A DNA stretch of 64,000 bases from Longimicrobium sp. (GCA_036389135.1 DASVQP010000117.1:150249-214248), one strand, 5' to 3'. Counted from the stretch's first letter, positions 44,460 to 53,366 are shown. Translations and numbers: made by a program. The notes: generated from the letters alone by a model not told the origin.

Positions 44460-44920
44460 CGGCCGCCATCACGCCGGAGGACGGCGCCGTCGTCGTCCTC
44501 GAGTCCGTGTGGTGGAAGAACCCGTTCCTCTGGATGGCCCTCGGGATCGGCATCCCCTCCACGAGCATGATGATGGAGGACGGCGTCGAGCACCTCGCGC
44601 CTGGGTCCGGAGTGGCGACCCTCGTGCTGGCCGTGCTCGCCCACCTATCCCTGCGCGCCCGCCTGGAGATCCGCCCGGACGGCTTTCGCGAGAAGCTCGC
44701 CTTCTGGCGCACCATCGAGCACCGCTGGGCCCACGTCGGAGGGTTCTCCATATTCAAGCAAGATGAAGCGGAGGACGCGGTCGCCTTCTGGGTCCTGGAG
44801 AACGGGAGGAATACAGGAAAGTTCGATATCCTCATGGGCGCGTACGGCGAGAACGTGAAGGCGCTCACGGATCGCATGAACGCCGCGCGCGCGAAAGCGC
44901 TCGGGGCCGCCGCGACGTGA
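44456..44920 (+). CDS. Small membrane protein, PH-like C-terminus
   Basis: 154 residues with a GTG start overlapping the PBP1C stop (GTGA). Two hydrophobic segments lie at about 22-40 (FLWMALGIGIPSTSMMM) and 47-62 (ATLVLAVLAHLSLRA). A beta-rich C-terminal part (LEIRPDGFREKLAFWRTIEHRW, GGFSIFK, DAVAFWVLEN) resembles the small bacterial PH-like domains that often follow two helices. Coupling with PBP1C and A2M suggests a role at the envelope. No family is certain. Confidence 0.65.
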   Translation: MTAAITPEDGAVVVLESVWWKNPFLWMALGIGIPSTSMMMEDGVEHLAPGSGVATLVLAVLAHLSLRARLEIRPDGFREKLAFWRTIEHRWAHVGGFSIFKQDEAEDAVAFWVLENGRNTGKFDILMGAYGENVKALTDRMNAARAKALGAAAT

Positions 44921-44934
44921 TACCAGTTACAGGA

Positions 44935-45060
44935 CACCGAACAGCAAAAGGAGTTCTCGGTGGCTTGCAGTTCCCTCTGTGTCCTCCGTGTGAGGCTTTT
45001 CTCCCGCTGTTCTCCCGTCCTGCGTCTCTGAGCCTCTCTGTGAGGGTAGCGGTTCGGGAG
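44935..45060. repeat. 'CACGGAG/CTCTGTG' dispersed intergenic repeat
   Basis: This stretch, in the gap between two convergent operons, contains TTCCCTCTGTGTCCTCCGTG and GAGCCTCTCTGTGAG separated by a C-rich part. It matches in composition and order the repeats at 5102-5202 and 63788-63877. No gene is seen in 44921-45179; it may end transcription for both sides. Confidence 0.55.
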
Positions 45061-45179
45061 TTTGCACAAACGTTCTGAACAGATGGTGTGACACGTCGAG
45101 TGACGATTTGATCTCGGAGATCACTCATTCGTCCTCTTCGATGGGTGCCGCTCGACAGCGTCCAGCAGATCGGAAAGGA

Positions 45180-46295
45180 TCAGGATCGCCAGGGCAGCGC
45201 CAGGGAAGCGGAATCCGGCATTCCGTGCCGCCGCGACCAGAACGGACGATCGGCCCAGCGCCGCTCGGATCCGTAGTACGCCCGCAGGTGCCCAAGATAT
45301 GCCGCGTAGATCGCGGCGACGTGCTCCGCGTACGACGTCACGGCTTCCCGGTCTCCCGAAAGCCGCGCGTGGACGGCGGCGGCGGCGCGCGTCCCCGTGT
45401 GCAGCGCGTTCAGGATTCCGTGGGACGAGAGCGGGTCGAACGAGAGCGCCGCGTCGCCCGCCGCGATCCACCCCTCACCCGCGGGCGTGGCGAGCCGCGC
45501 GCTCCCGGCGTCCGCGCCGCGCGGGGCGGACGCGGGCGCGTACCCGTGGAGCGCGGCGCACACGTGCGTGGTCCGCGCGAGCGCCGCCTGAAAGCGGGAC
45601 GGATCACGGAGCGCGCGGGCGGACGGATCGTCCACGTCGGCCAGGAAGGCCGCCACGCGCTCGCCGGCGGGGAGGCGCGCGGTGTACCACCATCCGTCCG
45701 CACCCGCCTCCACCAGCGTCCGCCCGTCGCGGTCCGCGCCGTCCCGCGGGCGAAAGCGCGCGTGGAAGGCCACCAGCCGGTCGTGCCGGACGCGGGCGCC
45801 GCCCAGCCGCCGCGCGACGGCCGCGCTTCGCCCGGTGGCGTCCACCATCCACGCGCACTCCGCCTCGCGGCCACGATCGATGCGAACGCGCCACCCATCC
45901 CCCGCCCGCTCCGCGCCGACGATGCGGGCGGGCGTGACGATCTCCGCGCCCGCATCGGCCGCGGCGGCGAGGAGGCCGGCGTCGAAGCGGGCGCGGTCCA
46001 GGTGCCAGCCGTGGCCGTGCAGGCCGAAGATGAAGTCGTGCGTGGCCAGCATCCCGCTCCCCCAGGCGGACGCGTTGCCGGGCGTGGGCGCGTGCCCCTG
46101 GCGCAGAAAGCCGTCGAGCAGCCCCAGCTCGCCCAGCAGCGCGCGACCCACCGGCGGCAGCGCCTCGCCCACGGCCGCGGCGGCCGGCGCGGCATCCACC
46201 AGCAGCACGCGGCGGCCGGCGCGGGCCAGCGCCAGGGCCGCCGCGGCGCCGGCCGGGCCGCCCCCGGCGACCACGGCCGCGTACCGCTCGGTCAT
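45180..46295 (-). CDS. lodB: FAD-dependent oxidoreductase, LodB/GoxB-like maturation flavoprotein
   Basis: A 371-residue flavoprotein with an N-terminal FAD-binding fold, YAAVVAGGGPAGAAAALALA (GxGxxG). An EALPP motif (VGEALPPVGRALL) and WMVDATGRSAAVARRLG are typical of the halogenase/LodB group; the C-terminal AAGDAALSFDPLSSHGI is the FAD motif 'GDA...P...GI'. Its ATG at 46295 overlaps the stop of the LodA-like gene, and its position fits the enzyme that matures the quinone cofactor of LodA. The long upstream ORF in this frame is a shadow of lodA. It could alternatively act in small-molecule metabolism. Confidence 0.82.
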   Translation of the reverse strand: MTERYAAVVAGGGPAGAAAALALARAGRRVLLVDAAPAAAAVGEALPPVGRALLGELGLLDGFLRQGHAPTPGNASAWGSGMLATHDFIFGLHGHGWHLDRARFDAGLLAAAADAGAEIVTPARIVGAERAGDGWRVRIDRGREAECAWMVDATGRSAAVARRLGGARVRHDRLVAFHARFRPRDGADRDGRTLVEAGADGWWYTARLPAGERVAAFLADVDDPSARALRDPSRFQAALARTTHVCAALHGYAPASAPRGADAGSARLATPAGEGWIAAGDAALSFDPLSSHGILNALHTGTRAAAAVHARLSGDREAVTSYAEHVAAIYAAYLGHLRAYYGSERRWADRPFWSRRHGMPDSASLALPWRS

Positions 46296-48373
46296 TCCTT
46301 GCCCGGCCGCTGCACCGGCGTGGGCGCGTCCTCGGCCTCTTCGAACGAGCGCCACCCGGCCCGGCGGAGGATGGAGAGCCGCAGCGCCTCGTCGGACGAC
46401 AACGCGGGCTCCGCGGCGGGCGCCATCGCCCCGGTGACCGCATCGGCCACTTCCGTGACCACCTCCGCCACGCCCGCGGCCGCCGCGAACAGTACCGAGG
46501 GGGCCGCCTTCGCCCCGGGCTGCGGGCGCGGCAGGGCGCCGCCCAGCGCCTCCACCCCGATCATCGGCGGGAAGACCGGATCGCTCGCCACGCCTTCGCG
46601 CAGCTCCACCACGCCGAACGATCCGAAGAGCTCCACCATCTGCTCCATCTGCGCCGCGGTGTCCGGCCCGTCGAGCCAGCGCGTCCACGACGCACGGCCG
46701 GTGAAGGCTTCGAGCCGCTCCTGGCGCGGCCTGCTGGCGTCGCGCACCACCTCGTACGCCTCCTGCGTGAGCACCTGATTGGGCACGCGCGCCGGCCAGA
46801 AGGTGGGGATGAACGGGTCGTACGTATACGTCTTGGTGCCGTAGCCCGAGCGGCAGAACGCCGTGTCGGCCTGCCATGGCAGTCCCATCCACCGCGTGAG
46901 GTCGCCCGGCCCCTGCGCGTGCAGCGGGCCCGTTGCCGAGAGCGCGATCTCGGGGGTGAGCACGGGGCCGTAGTCGGGCTCGGGCTGGTCCGGCGAGCGG
47001 TGGATGATCCGGAACGGCGACGAGAACAGGGTCACATGGCGAACCGGCCAGGTCACCTCGCATCCCGGGTGGAATGCGTCGGCCAGGCAGAAGTGCAGCG
47101 CGGCCCTGTCCAGCATCGCCGGCTGGTCCTGCAGCGGCACCTGCTCGATGAACCGCGGCGGATCGTACGGCCGCTCCCAGTCGTCCACGAACTGCCCCGC
47201 CGCCCAGGCTTTCAGCACCCGGTACTGGGTGGGCGACACCGAGGCGTTCTGGCGCGGCGACGGGCTCGGCGGATTGTCCATGTCGTCGCCGTAGATCCAC
47301 GGCCACGGGAGCGGGCTGTTGCTGGTGGGCTCGGGCTCGCGAAACGAGTTGAAGATCTGCAGCCTCGCCTCCCCGTACACGTCCACGCCGCTGGAGGGGA
47401 GCCACGACAGGGTGCGGACGTACGCCGGGTCCTCGAAGTCGTGCGGGCCGCCGCGCCCGAACTGCGCCGCGAAGCCGGCGTTCACCCACTGCAGGCTGCT
47501 GAGCCGCTGGAGGATCGGGTACACGTCGTGGCGGAACGACACCGGCGAGGGCGGCTTCATCCATCCCGCCTCGACGTAGCAGTCCACCAGCAGGTCGTAC
47601 AGCGTGCGCACGCCGATCGCCTCGGGCGCGTAGTTGGGCGGCGCGGTCACCACCCATGCAGGGTCGACGGGGATCGGCCGCCCGCCGATGGAGACCTCGG
47701 CCGTCACCGGGCCGTCGGAGGCGTCGTCGTACCACCCGTTCGCGTTGATGAACGGGTTCGGCTGCGACTCGTCGAAGATCGGCGAGCCCGAGGGAGAGGC
47801 CGACACGCCGCGGCCGCCCAGGAACAGGAGGCGCCCCGCCTCGTCGGTCCGCACCTCCCCCAGGTTCACGGGCGTGCCCTGGAACGCGCCGTTCAGCTCG
47901 TACGCGGGCCCGCCCTCCCACGCCCCGGCGATCGAGCGCGGGCCGGGGTCGATCTCCAGGCTGGCGCGGTCGCCGACGGTGGCGTTGCGCAGCGGCAACG
48001 TCTTCCCCGCGGCCTCGGGGATGTCGAGGGCGATCGCCCACTGGTACCACGATGCCTTTCGGTTGGCCACGTGCACCGTCCAGCGAAGGTCGGCGTCGTG
48101 CGTGGTCAGCTCACGAACCACGTTGCCGGCGGCGTCGTAGCCGTACACGCGGAAGCGTGCCGCCTGCCGCTTGAGCGCGCCGGCCGCGTCGTGCATGCGC
48201 CCGGGCGGCTGCGGCAGCGGCTCGGTCACCTCGGGACCCACGTAGAAGTCGTGGTGGCTGTTCCCCATCCGGGCGACGCCGATGGCGGGGTGGATCGCCG
48301 CGCGGACGATGGCGGCGTCCGCGCCCGGCGCGTGGAGCTGGTGCGTGCTCGGGAAAGCGTCTGAAGGGGTCAT
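46292..48373 (-). CDS. lodA: LodA/GoxA-like CTQ-dependent amino acid oxidase
   Basis: 693 residues of the LodA family (L-lysine epsilon-oxidase or glycine oxidase), which makes hydrogen peroxide from amino acids. The start IHPAIGVARMGNSHHDFYVGPE is the family signature. The cofactor cysteine should be in FCLADAFHPGCEVTWPVRH (Cys429 or Cys440) and the tryptophan in MGLPWQAD (about 500), which crosslink to cysteine tryptophylquinone. The ATG at 48373 precedes the conserved N-terminus closely; GTG or ATG starts at 48403-48430 add only unconserved residues. No Sec signal is seen, as in LodA. It is cotranscribed with the flavoprotein that matures it. Substrate is not decided. Confidence 0.85.
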   Translation of the reverse strand: MTPSDAFPSTHQLHAPGADAAIVRAAIHPAIGVARMGNSHHDFYVGPEVTEPLPQPPGRMHDAAGALKRQAARFRVYGYDAAGNVVRELTTHDADLRWTVHVANRKASWYQWAIALDIPEAAGKTLPLRNATVGDRASLEIDPGPRSIAGAWEGGPAYELNGAFQGTPVNLGEVRTDEAGRLLFLGGRGVSASPSGSPIFDESQPNPFINANGWYDDASDGPVTAEVSIGGRPIPVDPAWVVTAPPNYAPEAIGVRTLYDLLVDCYVEAGWMKPPSPVSFRHDVYPILQRLSSLQWVNAGFAAQFGRGGPHDFEDPAYVRTLSWLPSSGVDVYGEARLQIFNSFREPEPTSNSPLPWPWIYGDDMDNPPSPSPRQNASVSPTQYRVLKAWAAGQFVDDWERPYDPPRFIEQVPLQDQPAMLDRAALHFCLADAFHPGCEVTWPVRHVTLFSSPFRIIHRSPDQPEPDYGPVLTPEIALSATGPLHAQGPGDLTRWMGLPWQADTAFCRSGYGTKTYTYDPFIPTFWPARVPNQVLTQEAYEVVRDASRPRQERLEAFTGRASWTRWLDGPDTAAQMEQMVELFGSFGVVELREGVASDPVFPPMIGVEALGGALPRPQPGAKAAPSVLFAAAAGVAEVVTEVADAVTGAMAPAAEPALSSDEALRLSILRRAGWRSFEEAEDAPTPVQRPGKE

Positions 48374-48715
48374 CGAACGGCTCGCTGGGAAACGGTGGGC
48401 CATCAACGAACGCGCGGGGTGGACCGGCACGTGAGGAGAATCAACTCTGGACGCGAACGATACAGTGGGGCCGGCGTCCGTGCAATTGTGTCGCGATGGG
48501 GTCGCCCGGCCCGGAGGCGTTCGCCTTCACCTTCGGCTGATATCAGCTCTCCAGAAACGAAAAAACCAGGAACCTGGTCTCACACGGAGTCAGCACAGGA
48601 ATCTGGATTCCCTGAGGCCGAAATGCCCTACTTTGCCGCCTGACCTGTTCCACAACAGTTATCCCACTCCCACGCCTTCCGCACTCCCGGCCCGGCGTGA
48701 TAGACAGCGTAGAGC
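48374..48715. other. Intergenic region with 'CTCACACGGAG' repeat fragment
   Basis: No gene is supported in this 342-bp gap. At about 48566-48582 it holds a short hairpin, ACCAGG-AA-CCTGGT, followed by CTCACACGGAGTCAGCACAG, another member of the dispersed repeat type at 44935-45060. Short ORFs here are not convincing. Confidence 0.5.
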
Positions 48716-49177
48716 TCACAGCAGGAAGTCGCCTCCGGGATCGGGAAGCCCGTCGAGTGCGGCGGTGACCTGTCTCATGATATCCCTAGCGCTGTCGCCC
48801 GCTACATAGTCGATCGTGGCAAAGGTCTCCGTGTCCGCGCGGAGCCGATTGGCCTTCTTGAATGTCTCTGCGCCGTCGTGACGGTATCGCTCGGCCCCGG
48901 GAAAGGCTCCCGACACCAGTTGCAGCAGACCCGCCGGCCGAAACTGCTTGATCAGCTTGACCGTGGTAAAGTAGCGGGTCGCCCACTCCCGTTCCCAGGC
49001 GCCGCCCCTCGGGGGGTTGATGATGTGCTGGATGCGCGCACCCTTTGCATCGTTACTGGTGCCATTGAGAGCATCGCCGAAGTCCGACATGGCGTACGCC
49101 GCACCGACGAGACCCTCGCCGGACCGCAGCCCCAGCTTGTGCTTGTGGATCTTCTTCAACTGAAGTGAGCTCGGCAT
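48716..49177 (-). CDS. Hypothetical protein
   Basis: 153 residues, no recognised family. It begins SLQLKKIHKHKLGLRSGEGLV, has GTSNDAKGARIQHIINPPRGG and a mixed helical/acidic C-terminus ending DPGGDFLL. There is no signal peptide or membrane helix. It stands between the LodA promoter region and a stretch of decayed genes, so it may be accessory. Confidence 0.55.
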   Translation of the reverse strand: MPSSLQLKKIHKHKLGLRSGEGLVGAAYAMSDFGDALNGTSNDAKGARIQHIINPPRGGAWEREWATRYFTTVKLIKQFRPAGLLQLVSGAFPGAERYRHDGAETFKKANRLRADTETFATIDYVAGDSARDIMRQVTAALDGLPDPGGDFLL

Positions 49178-49467
49178 GAAGCACCCCGCGGGATCAGAGT
49201 GATGATGCAGGACGCACCGCGATGTGCGGCACGGATATAAAATGTGGCACAGCCCGGCACGGATACCACCGAACGGCGCCTCCGCTGAATACTACCGCGG
49301 AATCTCGGAAGAACAAGGCGGAATACCGCGCCTTAGCGGCGGCGCCTCTGCCCATGCCCCAATGCAGCTTGTAATTACTTGATGTTCCGGACGAGCCTAC
49401 CGGATTCATGAGCCAGATGCGGAGTTACTTACGGGGATGCGGAGAGCCGCGCGACACGCGAGCACGG

Positions 49468-49536
49468 GTGTCGGTGGTAGATGACGGCGAGTCCGTGCGG
49501 GAGTCGCTGCCGGACCTGCGGACGGTGTGCGGATAC
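49468..49536 (+). pseudogene. Fragment of a response-regulator receiver domain (FixJ-like)
   Basis: Translation reads VSVVDDGESVRESLPDLRT then VCGY, close to the FixJ/NarL receiver start VSVVDDDESVRESLPDLL...GY, including one of the acidic phosphorylation-pocket residues. After 23 residues the similarity stops, the rest of the receiver and any DNA-binding domain are absent, and a stop follows at 49596. The 62-codon ORF is therefore a remnant rather than a small gene. Confidence 0.6.
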
Positions 49537-49641
49537 CAACCGCCCGCCGCGACGACGCCGACCGTCCGAGGCTGCGTGAAGTGTAAACGACGGTAACGGA
49601 CCTGTCACGAACGAGTTGAGCCCTCAGGCGCGAGCGCCGCC

Positions 49642-49765
49642 GCGATCTCCTCCCGCACCCACGCGTCCTCCTCCACCTCTTCCCCCGCAGCGCCTGCCGC
49701 GCCGCATCCGTGCCGATGCGCCCCAGCGCCCACGCCGCGTGCCCACGCACCGGTGCCTCCTCCTC
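49642..49765 (-). pseudogene. Decayed second copy of the queG 3' end (HEAT-repeat part)
   Basis: This block aligns with 52130-52256, the last 42 codons of queG, at roughly 80-85% identity with indels. Translated it gives RGHAAWALGRIGTDAARQAL, nearly the same as the real RGHAAWALGRIGTEAARQAL, but then loses frame where queG continues. No upstream catalytic part of queG is present. It is a partial duplication or remnant lying about 2.5 kb from the intact gene. Confidence 0.75.
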
Positions 49766-50024
49766 CTGGCGAAATTCATCTTGACGCAGGGGCGGTCACG
49801 CGCCTACCCTGGAATTCGGCGATGCCCCGCCGACCTACTGCGGGCAACTACGGACAATTCGCGTATTCCCACCATGCCGCTCGCGTCTTTCTCGGCCGTT
49901 TGTCTATGGACAAGCCTTAAGGCGAAGCGTCCCCTGACGCGGCTTCGGCGGGCCAACGTGACGACGCAGCTTTCCACCCTTCTGCACCACCCGAGCCAGC
50001 AGAACCCGCGGCAGGAGATCCAGG

Positions 50025-50993
50025 GTGGCTGAGGCCCCAGCGATGAGCATCACCGTCAGGGACGACAGGGTCCAGGTGGGCGAGCGGTTCGCGTTCACCT
50101 TGCAGCGGACGCTCCGCATTCCCGATGACGGCGGAACGTATCCACTTCCCCCAGGCTTCGGGCCTCTCCCCGTCCACCGCGTGGAGAGCTATGCCGGCCG
50201 CGTCCCGGCAGCGTGGCGCAGAACGGGGGGCTTCTTCGTCCCGGTGTACCAGCGCGAGGCGCTCTGGCTCCAGTTCGAGGCGGCGTGGTGGAAGCCCAAC
50301 GCAGTGATGGTGGCGGTGGGGGGCGTGAACGCCGTCTCGGGCGGCGACTGGCGCGAAAGCATGAACGCCGAGCCGCAGAACTACCTCGTGTGTCCCGACC
50401 AGCCCTGGCTCGACGGGATCAACGCCGGAGACGGCATGATCCGCCAATTCGTGGCCGTGCCTCTCGGGGGCGGCGACACGGTCGAGGAGCAGCTGACCGG
50501 GACCGCGGAGGTAGGCGGCATCCAGATCCGCATAATCGAGCCCAGGCCCGGCAGGTTTCGAGACGAGCCCCCACCCGGCGGCGACGTTCGCTTCGACGCG
50601 TTCGACGCGATCCCCACCGAGATGGGCGTCGCCGCCGGTGGCCGCATACGCCAGAAAATTTACCCCGACAGGTACGGGCTCGACACGTGGGACGAAGGAA
50701 ATCGCGCAGACATCTTCGTTCACCTGGTCAACAGCGAGCAGTACCGCTCCGTCACCGGCCGCCCCCCCCCGCCCTCACCGATCAGCGCGAAGCTGTACAC
50801 CGACATGGGTCTGCCCTGGTACGACCTGTACGATGAAGCGCACCGCGACGTGGGCGCAGCCCGGCGGCTCCAGGAGGTGAAGAGCCTGAGGGAGCGCGAC
50901 GCGGGGAGAGGCGCTCCCCCGGATCCCGGTGACGAGCCCCTCCGCGTGGACCCCTCGCAGGTGATCGGTCTGAACCCACCCGAAAAGGATTGA
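50025..50993 (+). CDS. Conserved hypothetical protein, integral/secreted-type uncertain
   Basis: 322 residues. The GTG at 50025 is chosen for AGGAG 7 nt upstream. The text LWLQFEAAWWKPNAVMVAVGG, NYLVCPDQPWLDGINAG and MIRQFVAVPLGGGDTVEEQL recalls a widespread uncharacterised family in bacteria and fungi, but I cannot name it or give a function. There is no signal peptide. A metzincin protease gene follows 58 nt downstream on the same strand; both lie between the queG fragment and queG, which suggests a shared insertion history. Confidence 0.7.
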   Translation: MAEAPAMSITVRDDRVQVGERFAFTLQRTLRIPDDGGTYPLPPGFGPLPVHRVESYAGRVPAAWRRTGGFFVPVYQREALWLQFEAAWWKPNAVMVAVGGVNAVSGGDWRESMNAEPQNYLVCPDQPWLDGINAGDGMIRQFVAVPLGGGDTVEEQLTGTAEVGGIQIRIIEPRPGRFRDEPPPGGDVRFDAFDAIPTEMGVAAGGRIRQKIYPDRYGLDTWDEGNRADIFVHLVNSEQYRSVTGRPPPPSPISAKLYTDMGLPWYDLYDEAHRDVGAARRLQEVKSLRERDAGRGAPPDPGDEPLRVDPSQVIGLNPPEKD

Positions 50994-51051
50994 CGCGAGC
51001 CCGGCCGCGTGTGGCACGGGACTGATGTTCCACCCCGAGACGGAGGCTACG

Positions 51052-52050
51052 ATGAACACCGACTACGTTTTCGAGATCTACCCGGACGAGATCCAGGCCC
51101 GCCTTGAGGCGCGCGACCGGTTCGCCCGCTCCCTTCCCACCGACGTGGGAGGGCGGGGGCTGGAGTTCGTGATCGAAACGCTGAAGCGGTGGGAGCCCGG
51201 GCAAACCCTCACGGTCGCGTTCAAGGGAGGGACGACGGCGCTGCACCAGCGCATCGCCGACGTGGCGGCCGAGTGGACCAGACACGGTAACCTCCACTTC
51301 GATTTCGGGTTCGACGCCCAGGGGGACGGACAGTTTCGCCGCTGGTCCTCTTCAGACCAGGCCTACGCGGCGCACATCCGTATCTCGTTCGACCAGGCCG
51401 GGCGCTGGTCGCTCGTCGGCACGGACAGCGTCAGCCCGCAGATCGTGGATCCCGGGCAGGCATCCATGAACTTCGGCGGGTGGGACCAGGCCCTCCCGGG
51501 CGACGCCGACGCGACGATTCTTCACGAGTTCGGGCATGCGCTCGGCTTTCAGCATGAGCACCAGCACCCGGCCGGCGGCTGCGACCTGGACTTTCGCTGG
51601 GAAGATGATCCCGGCTACACCCCCACCACGGACAACTCCGGCCAGTTCGTCGTGGACAGCCAGGGGAGACGTCCGGGCATCTACACGGTCCTGGGAGGCG
51701 CGCCCAACCGCTGGCCGAAGGCGAAAGTCGACCACAACCTGCGTCAGCTCGGAAACTCACACGCGTTCATGATCAGCGCGTTCGATCCGCATTCGATCAT
51801 GAAGTACTTCTTCGGGGAGTGGATGTTTCGCGACGGCGCAAAGAGCCATTGCTTCAGCCAGCGCAACGCCACGCTTTCCGAAACTGACAGGCTCGGCATG
51901 CGCTCCGCGTATCCGGACGGTCAGGACCAGGTAAACGAGGCGCTTGCGCAGAGAAGGTCCTTTCTGGATTCGCTGATCAACGTGGAGACCATTCAGCCGG
52001 GTCTGAAGCGGACGCTGGAGATTCAGCGCGAGGGACTCGACCAACGTTGA
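51052..52050 (+). CDS. Zinc metalloprotease of the metzincin type (astacin-like)
   Basis: 332 residues. The zinc site is HEFGHALGFQHEH at about 158-170 (HExxHxxGxxH) and the Met-turn is HSIMKYF at about 245-251, so all essential metzincin features are present. The pre-domain has LTVAFKGGTTALHQRIADVA, as in bacterial M12A-like proteins. The ATG at 51052 has GGAGG 5 nt upstream; the ATG at 51025 is less suitable. There is no signal peptide. It may act on proteins released by or into competitors, but the substrate is unknown. It follows the hypothetical gene at 50025. Confidence 0.85.
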   Translation: MNTDYVFEIYPDEIQARLEARDRFARSLPTDVGGRGLEFVIETLKRWEPGQTLTVAFKGGTTALHQRIADVAAEWTRHGNLHFDFGFDAQGDGQFRRWSSSDQAYAAHIRISFDQAGRWSLVGTDSVSPQIVDPGQASMNFGGWDQALPGDADATILHEFGHALGFQHEHQHPAGGCDLDFRWEDDPGYTPTTDNSGQFVVDSQGRRPGIYTVLGGAPNRWPKAKVDHNLRQLGNSHAFMISAFDPHSIMKYFFGEWMFRDGAKSHCFSQRNATLSETDRLGMRSAYPDGQDQVNEALAQRRSFLDSLINVETIQPGLKRTLEIQREGLDQR

Positions 52051-52110
52051 TCCCAGGTGCATCCCCGCCGCCTCGGGGGCCATTGGAGAGGCGCGCGGGG
52101 AGACCGCCTG

Positions 52111-53265
52111 TCAAGCCGTGGGTGCGAGAGCGATCTCCTCCCGCACCCACGCATCCTCCTCCACCTCAGCCCGTCCGGCCAGCGCCTGCCGCGCCGCCTC
52201 GGTGCCGATGCGCCCCAGCGCCCACGCCGCGTGCCCGCGCACCAGTGCCTCATCATCGTTCAGCGCGACCGCGAGCGCGGGGACGGCCTCAGGCGAGCCC
52301 CAGTTCCCCAGCGCGACCGCCACGTTGCGCAGCAGCCCGCGCCGCTTCGTCCGCTTCACGGCGGAGCCCTTGAAGCGGCGCGAGAACTGCTCCTGGCTCA
52401 TCCCCATCCACTCGATCAGCGACGGCCCATCCATCCCATCGCGCGGGATGAAGGCGGGATCGTGCGCGGGCTCGGCGAAGCTGTTCCAGGGGCAGACCTC
52501 CTGGCAGATGTCGCAGCCGTAGATGCGGTTGCCGATGAGGGGGCGGAGATCGCGGGGGATGGGGCCGCGCAGCTCGATGGTGAGGTACGAGATGCAGCGA
52601 CGCGCGTCCATGCGCGGGGCGCCCGTCTCGTCGCGCCCCAGCAGCGCTCCCGTCGGGCAGGCGCTCAGGCAGCGCGAGCACGATCCGCAGTGGTCGCGCG
52701 CAAACGGCTCGTCGTACGCCAACTCCACGTCCAGCAGCAGCACGCCGAGGAAGTAGTACGACCCGCGGCGGGGCTGGATGAGCATGGTGTTGCGCCCGAA
52801 CCACCCGAGTCCCGCGCGCGACGCGAGCTCGCGCTCCAGCACGGGCCCGGCGTCGACGTACGCGCGCCCGCCCAGCGGCGTGAGCTCGGCGTTCGCCCAT
52901 TCCTGGAGGGCGATGAGGCGGTCCTTGAGAAGATCGTGGTAGTCGTCGTTGCGTGCGTAGCGCGCCACGATCCCCCGCGACGGATCCGCCTCTCCATCAT
53001 CCTCCCCGTGGTACCCGATCGCCACGACCACCGCCGATCGCGCGCCGGGCACGAGCACGGCGGGATCGGCGCGCCTGGCGACGGCGTCTTCGTGGGCCAG
53101 GTACGCCATTTCGCCGTGCATCCCCTCCCCCACCCACCTCCCATATGCCTCCGCGTGCCCCGACGGCTGCACGGGCGCGACGCCCACCGCCTCGAAACCC
53201 AGCTCCAGGGCGCGGGCGCGGATGCGGTCGGTCAGCTCGGCGGGGGGAAGGCGCGTCGAAAGCAT
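52111..53265 (-). CDS. queG: Epoxyqueuosine reductase QueG
   Basis: 384 residues. The enzyme reduces epoxyqueuosine in tRNA to queuosine, using cobalamin and two 4Fe-4S clusters. The cluster motifs are CGSCSRCLSACPTGAL and CDICQEVCPWN. The start region ALELGFEAVGVAPV and GEMAYLAHEDAVARRADP are conserved, and the C-terminal HEAT-repeat part is present (RGHAAWALGRIGTEAARQAL). The ATG at 53265 is preferred; the 23 upstream codons of this frame are not conserved. It stands alone; a decayed copy of its 3' end lies at 49642-49765. Confidence 0.95.
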   Translation of the reverse strand: MLSTRLPPAELTDRIRARALELGFEAVGVAPVQPSGHAEAYGRWVGEGMHGEMAYLAHEDAVARRADPAVLVPGARSAVVVAIGYHGEDDGEADPSRGIVARYARNDDYHDLLKDRLIALQEWANAELTPLGGRAYVDAGPVLERELASRAGLGWFGRNTMLIQPRRGSYYFLGVLLLDVELAYDEPFARDHCGSCSRCLSACPTGALLGRDETGAPRMDARRCISYLTIELRGPIPRDLRPLIGNRIYGCDICQEVCPWNSFAEPAHDPAFIPRDGMDGPSLIEWMGMSQEQFSRRFKGSAVKRTKRRGLLRNVAVALGNWGSPEAVPALAVALNDDEALVRGHAAWALGRIGTEAARQALAGRAEVEEDAWVREEIALAPTA

Positions 53266-53318
53266 GCGCCTGCTACACCCGTGCGTCGTGCGCGTGCCGG
53301 GGTATTTAACTGCAGGTG

Positions 53319-53347
53319 TCACGCGAAGGCGCAAAGACGCGAAGAAA
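53319..53347. repeat. Left 29-bp inverted repeat flanking the GxxExxY gene
   Basis: It starts TCACGCGAAGGCGCAAAG and matches the reverse complement of 53769-53797 at 28 of 29 positions. An ATG/GTG-initiated ORF starting at 53316 would simply translate this repeat (SREGAKTRRK). Confidence 0.85.
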
Positions 53348-53366
53348 AGACACGAGGAGAGGAGTC

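Larger units (their letters stand above)
49178..50024. other. Gene-poor region with decayed gene fragments
   Basis: No complete gene is supported in this 847-bp interval. Two gene remnants (49468-49536 and 49642-49765, listed separately) lie here. The rest is unrelated to known genes and includes a somewhat AT-richer section at 49370-49430. Confidence 0.6.

Noticed and set aside
49408..49596. 62-residue protein-coding gene
   Set aside because: Only the first part of a response-regulator receiver is recognisable, so it is listed as a pseudogene fragment.
53316..53366. Longer N-terminus for the GxxExxY protein
   Set aside because: This part simply translates the flanking inverted repeat; GTG 53367 has a proper ribosome-binding site.
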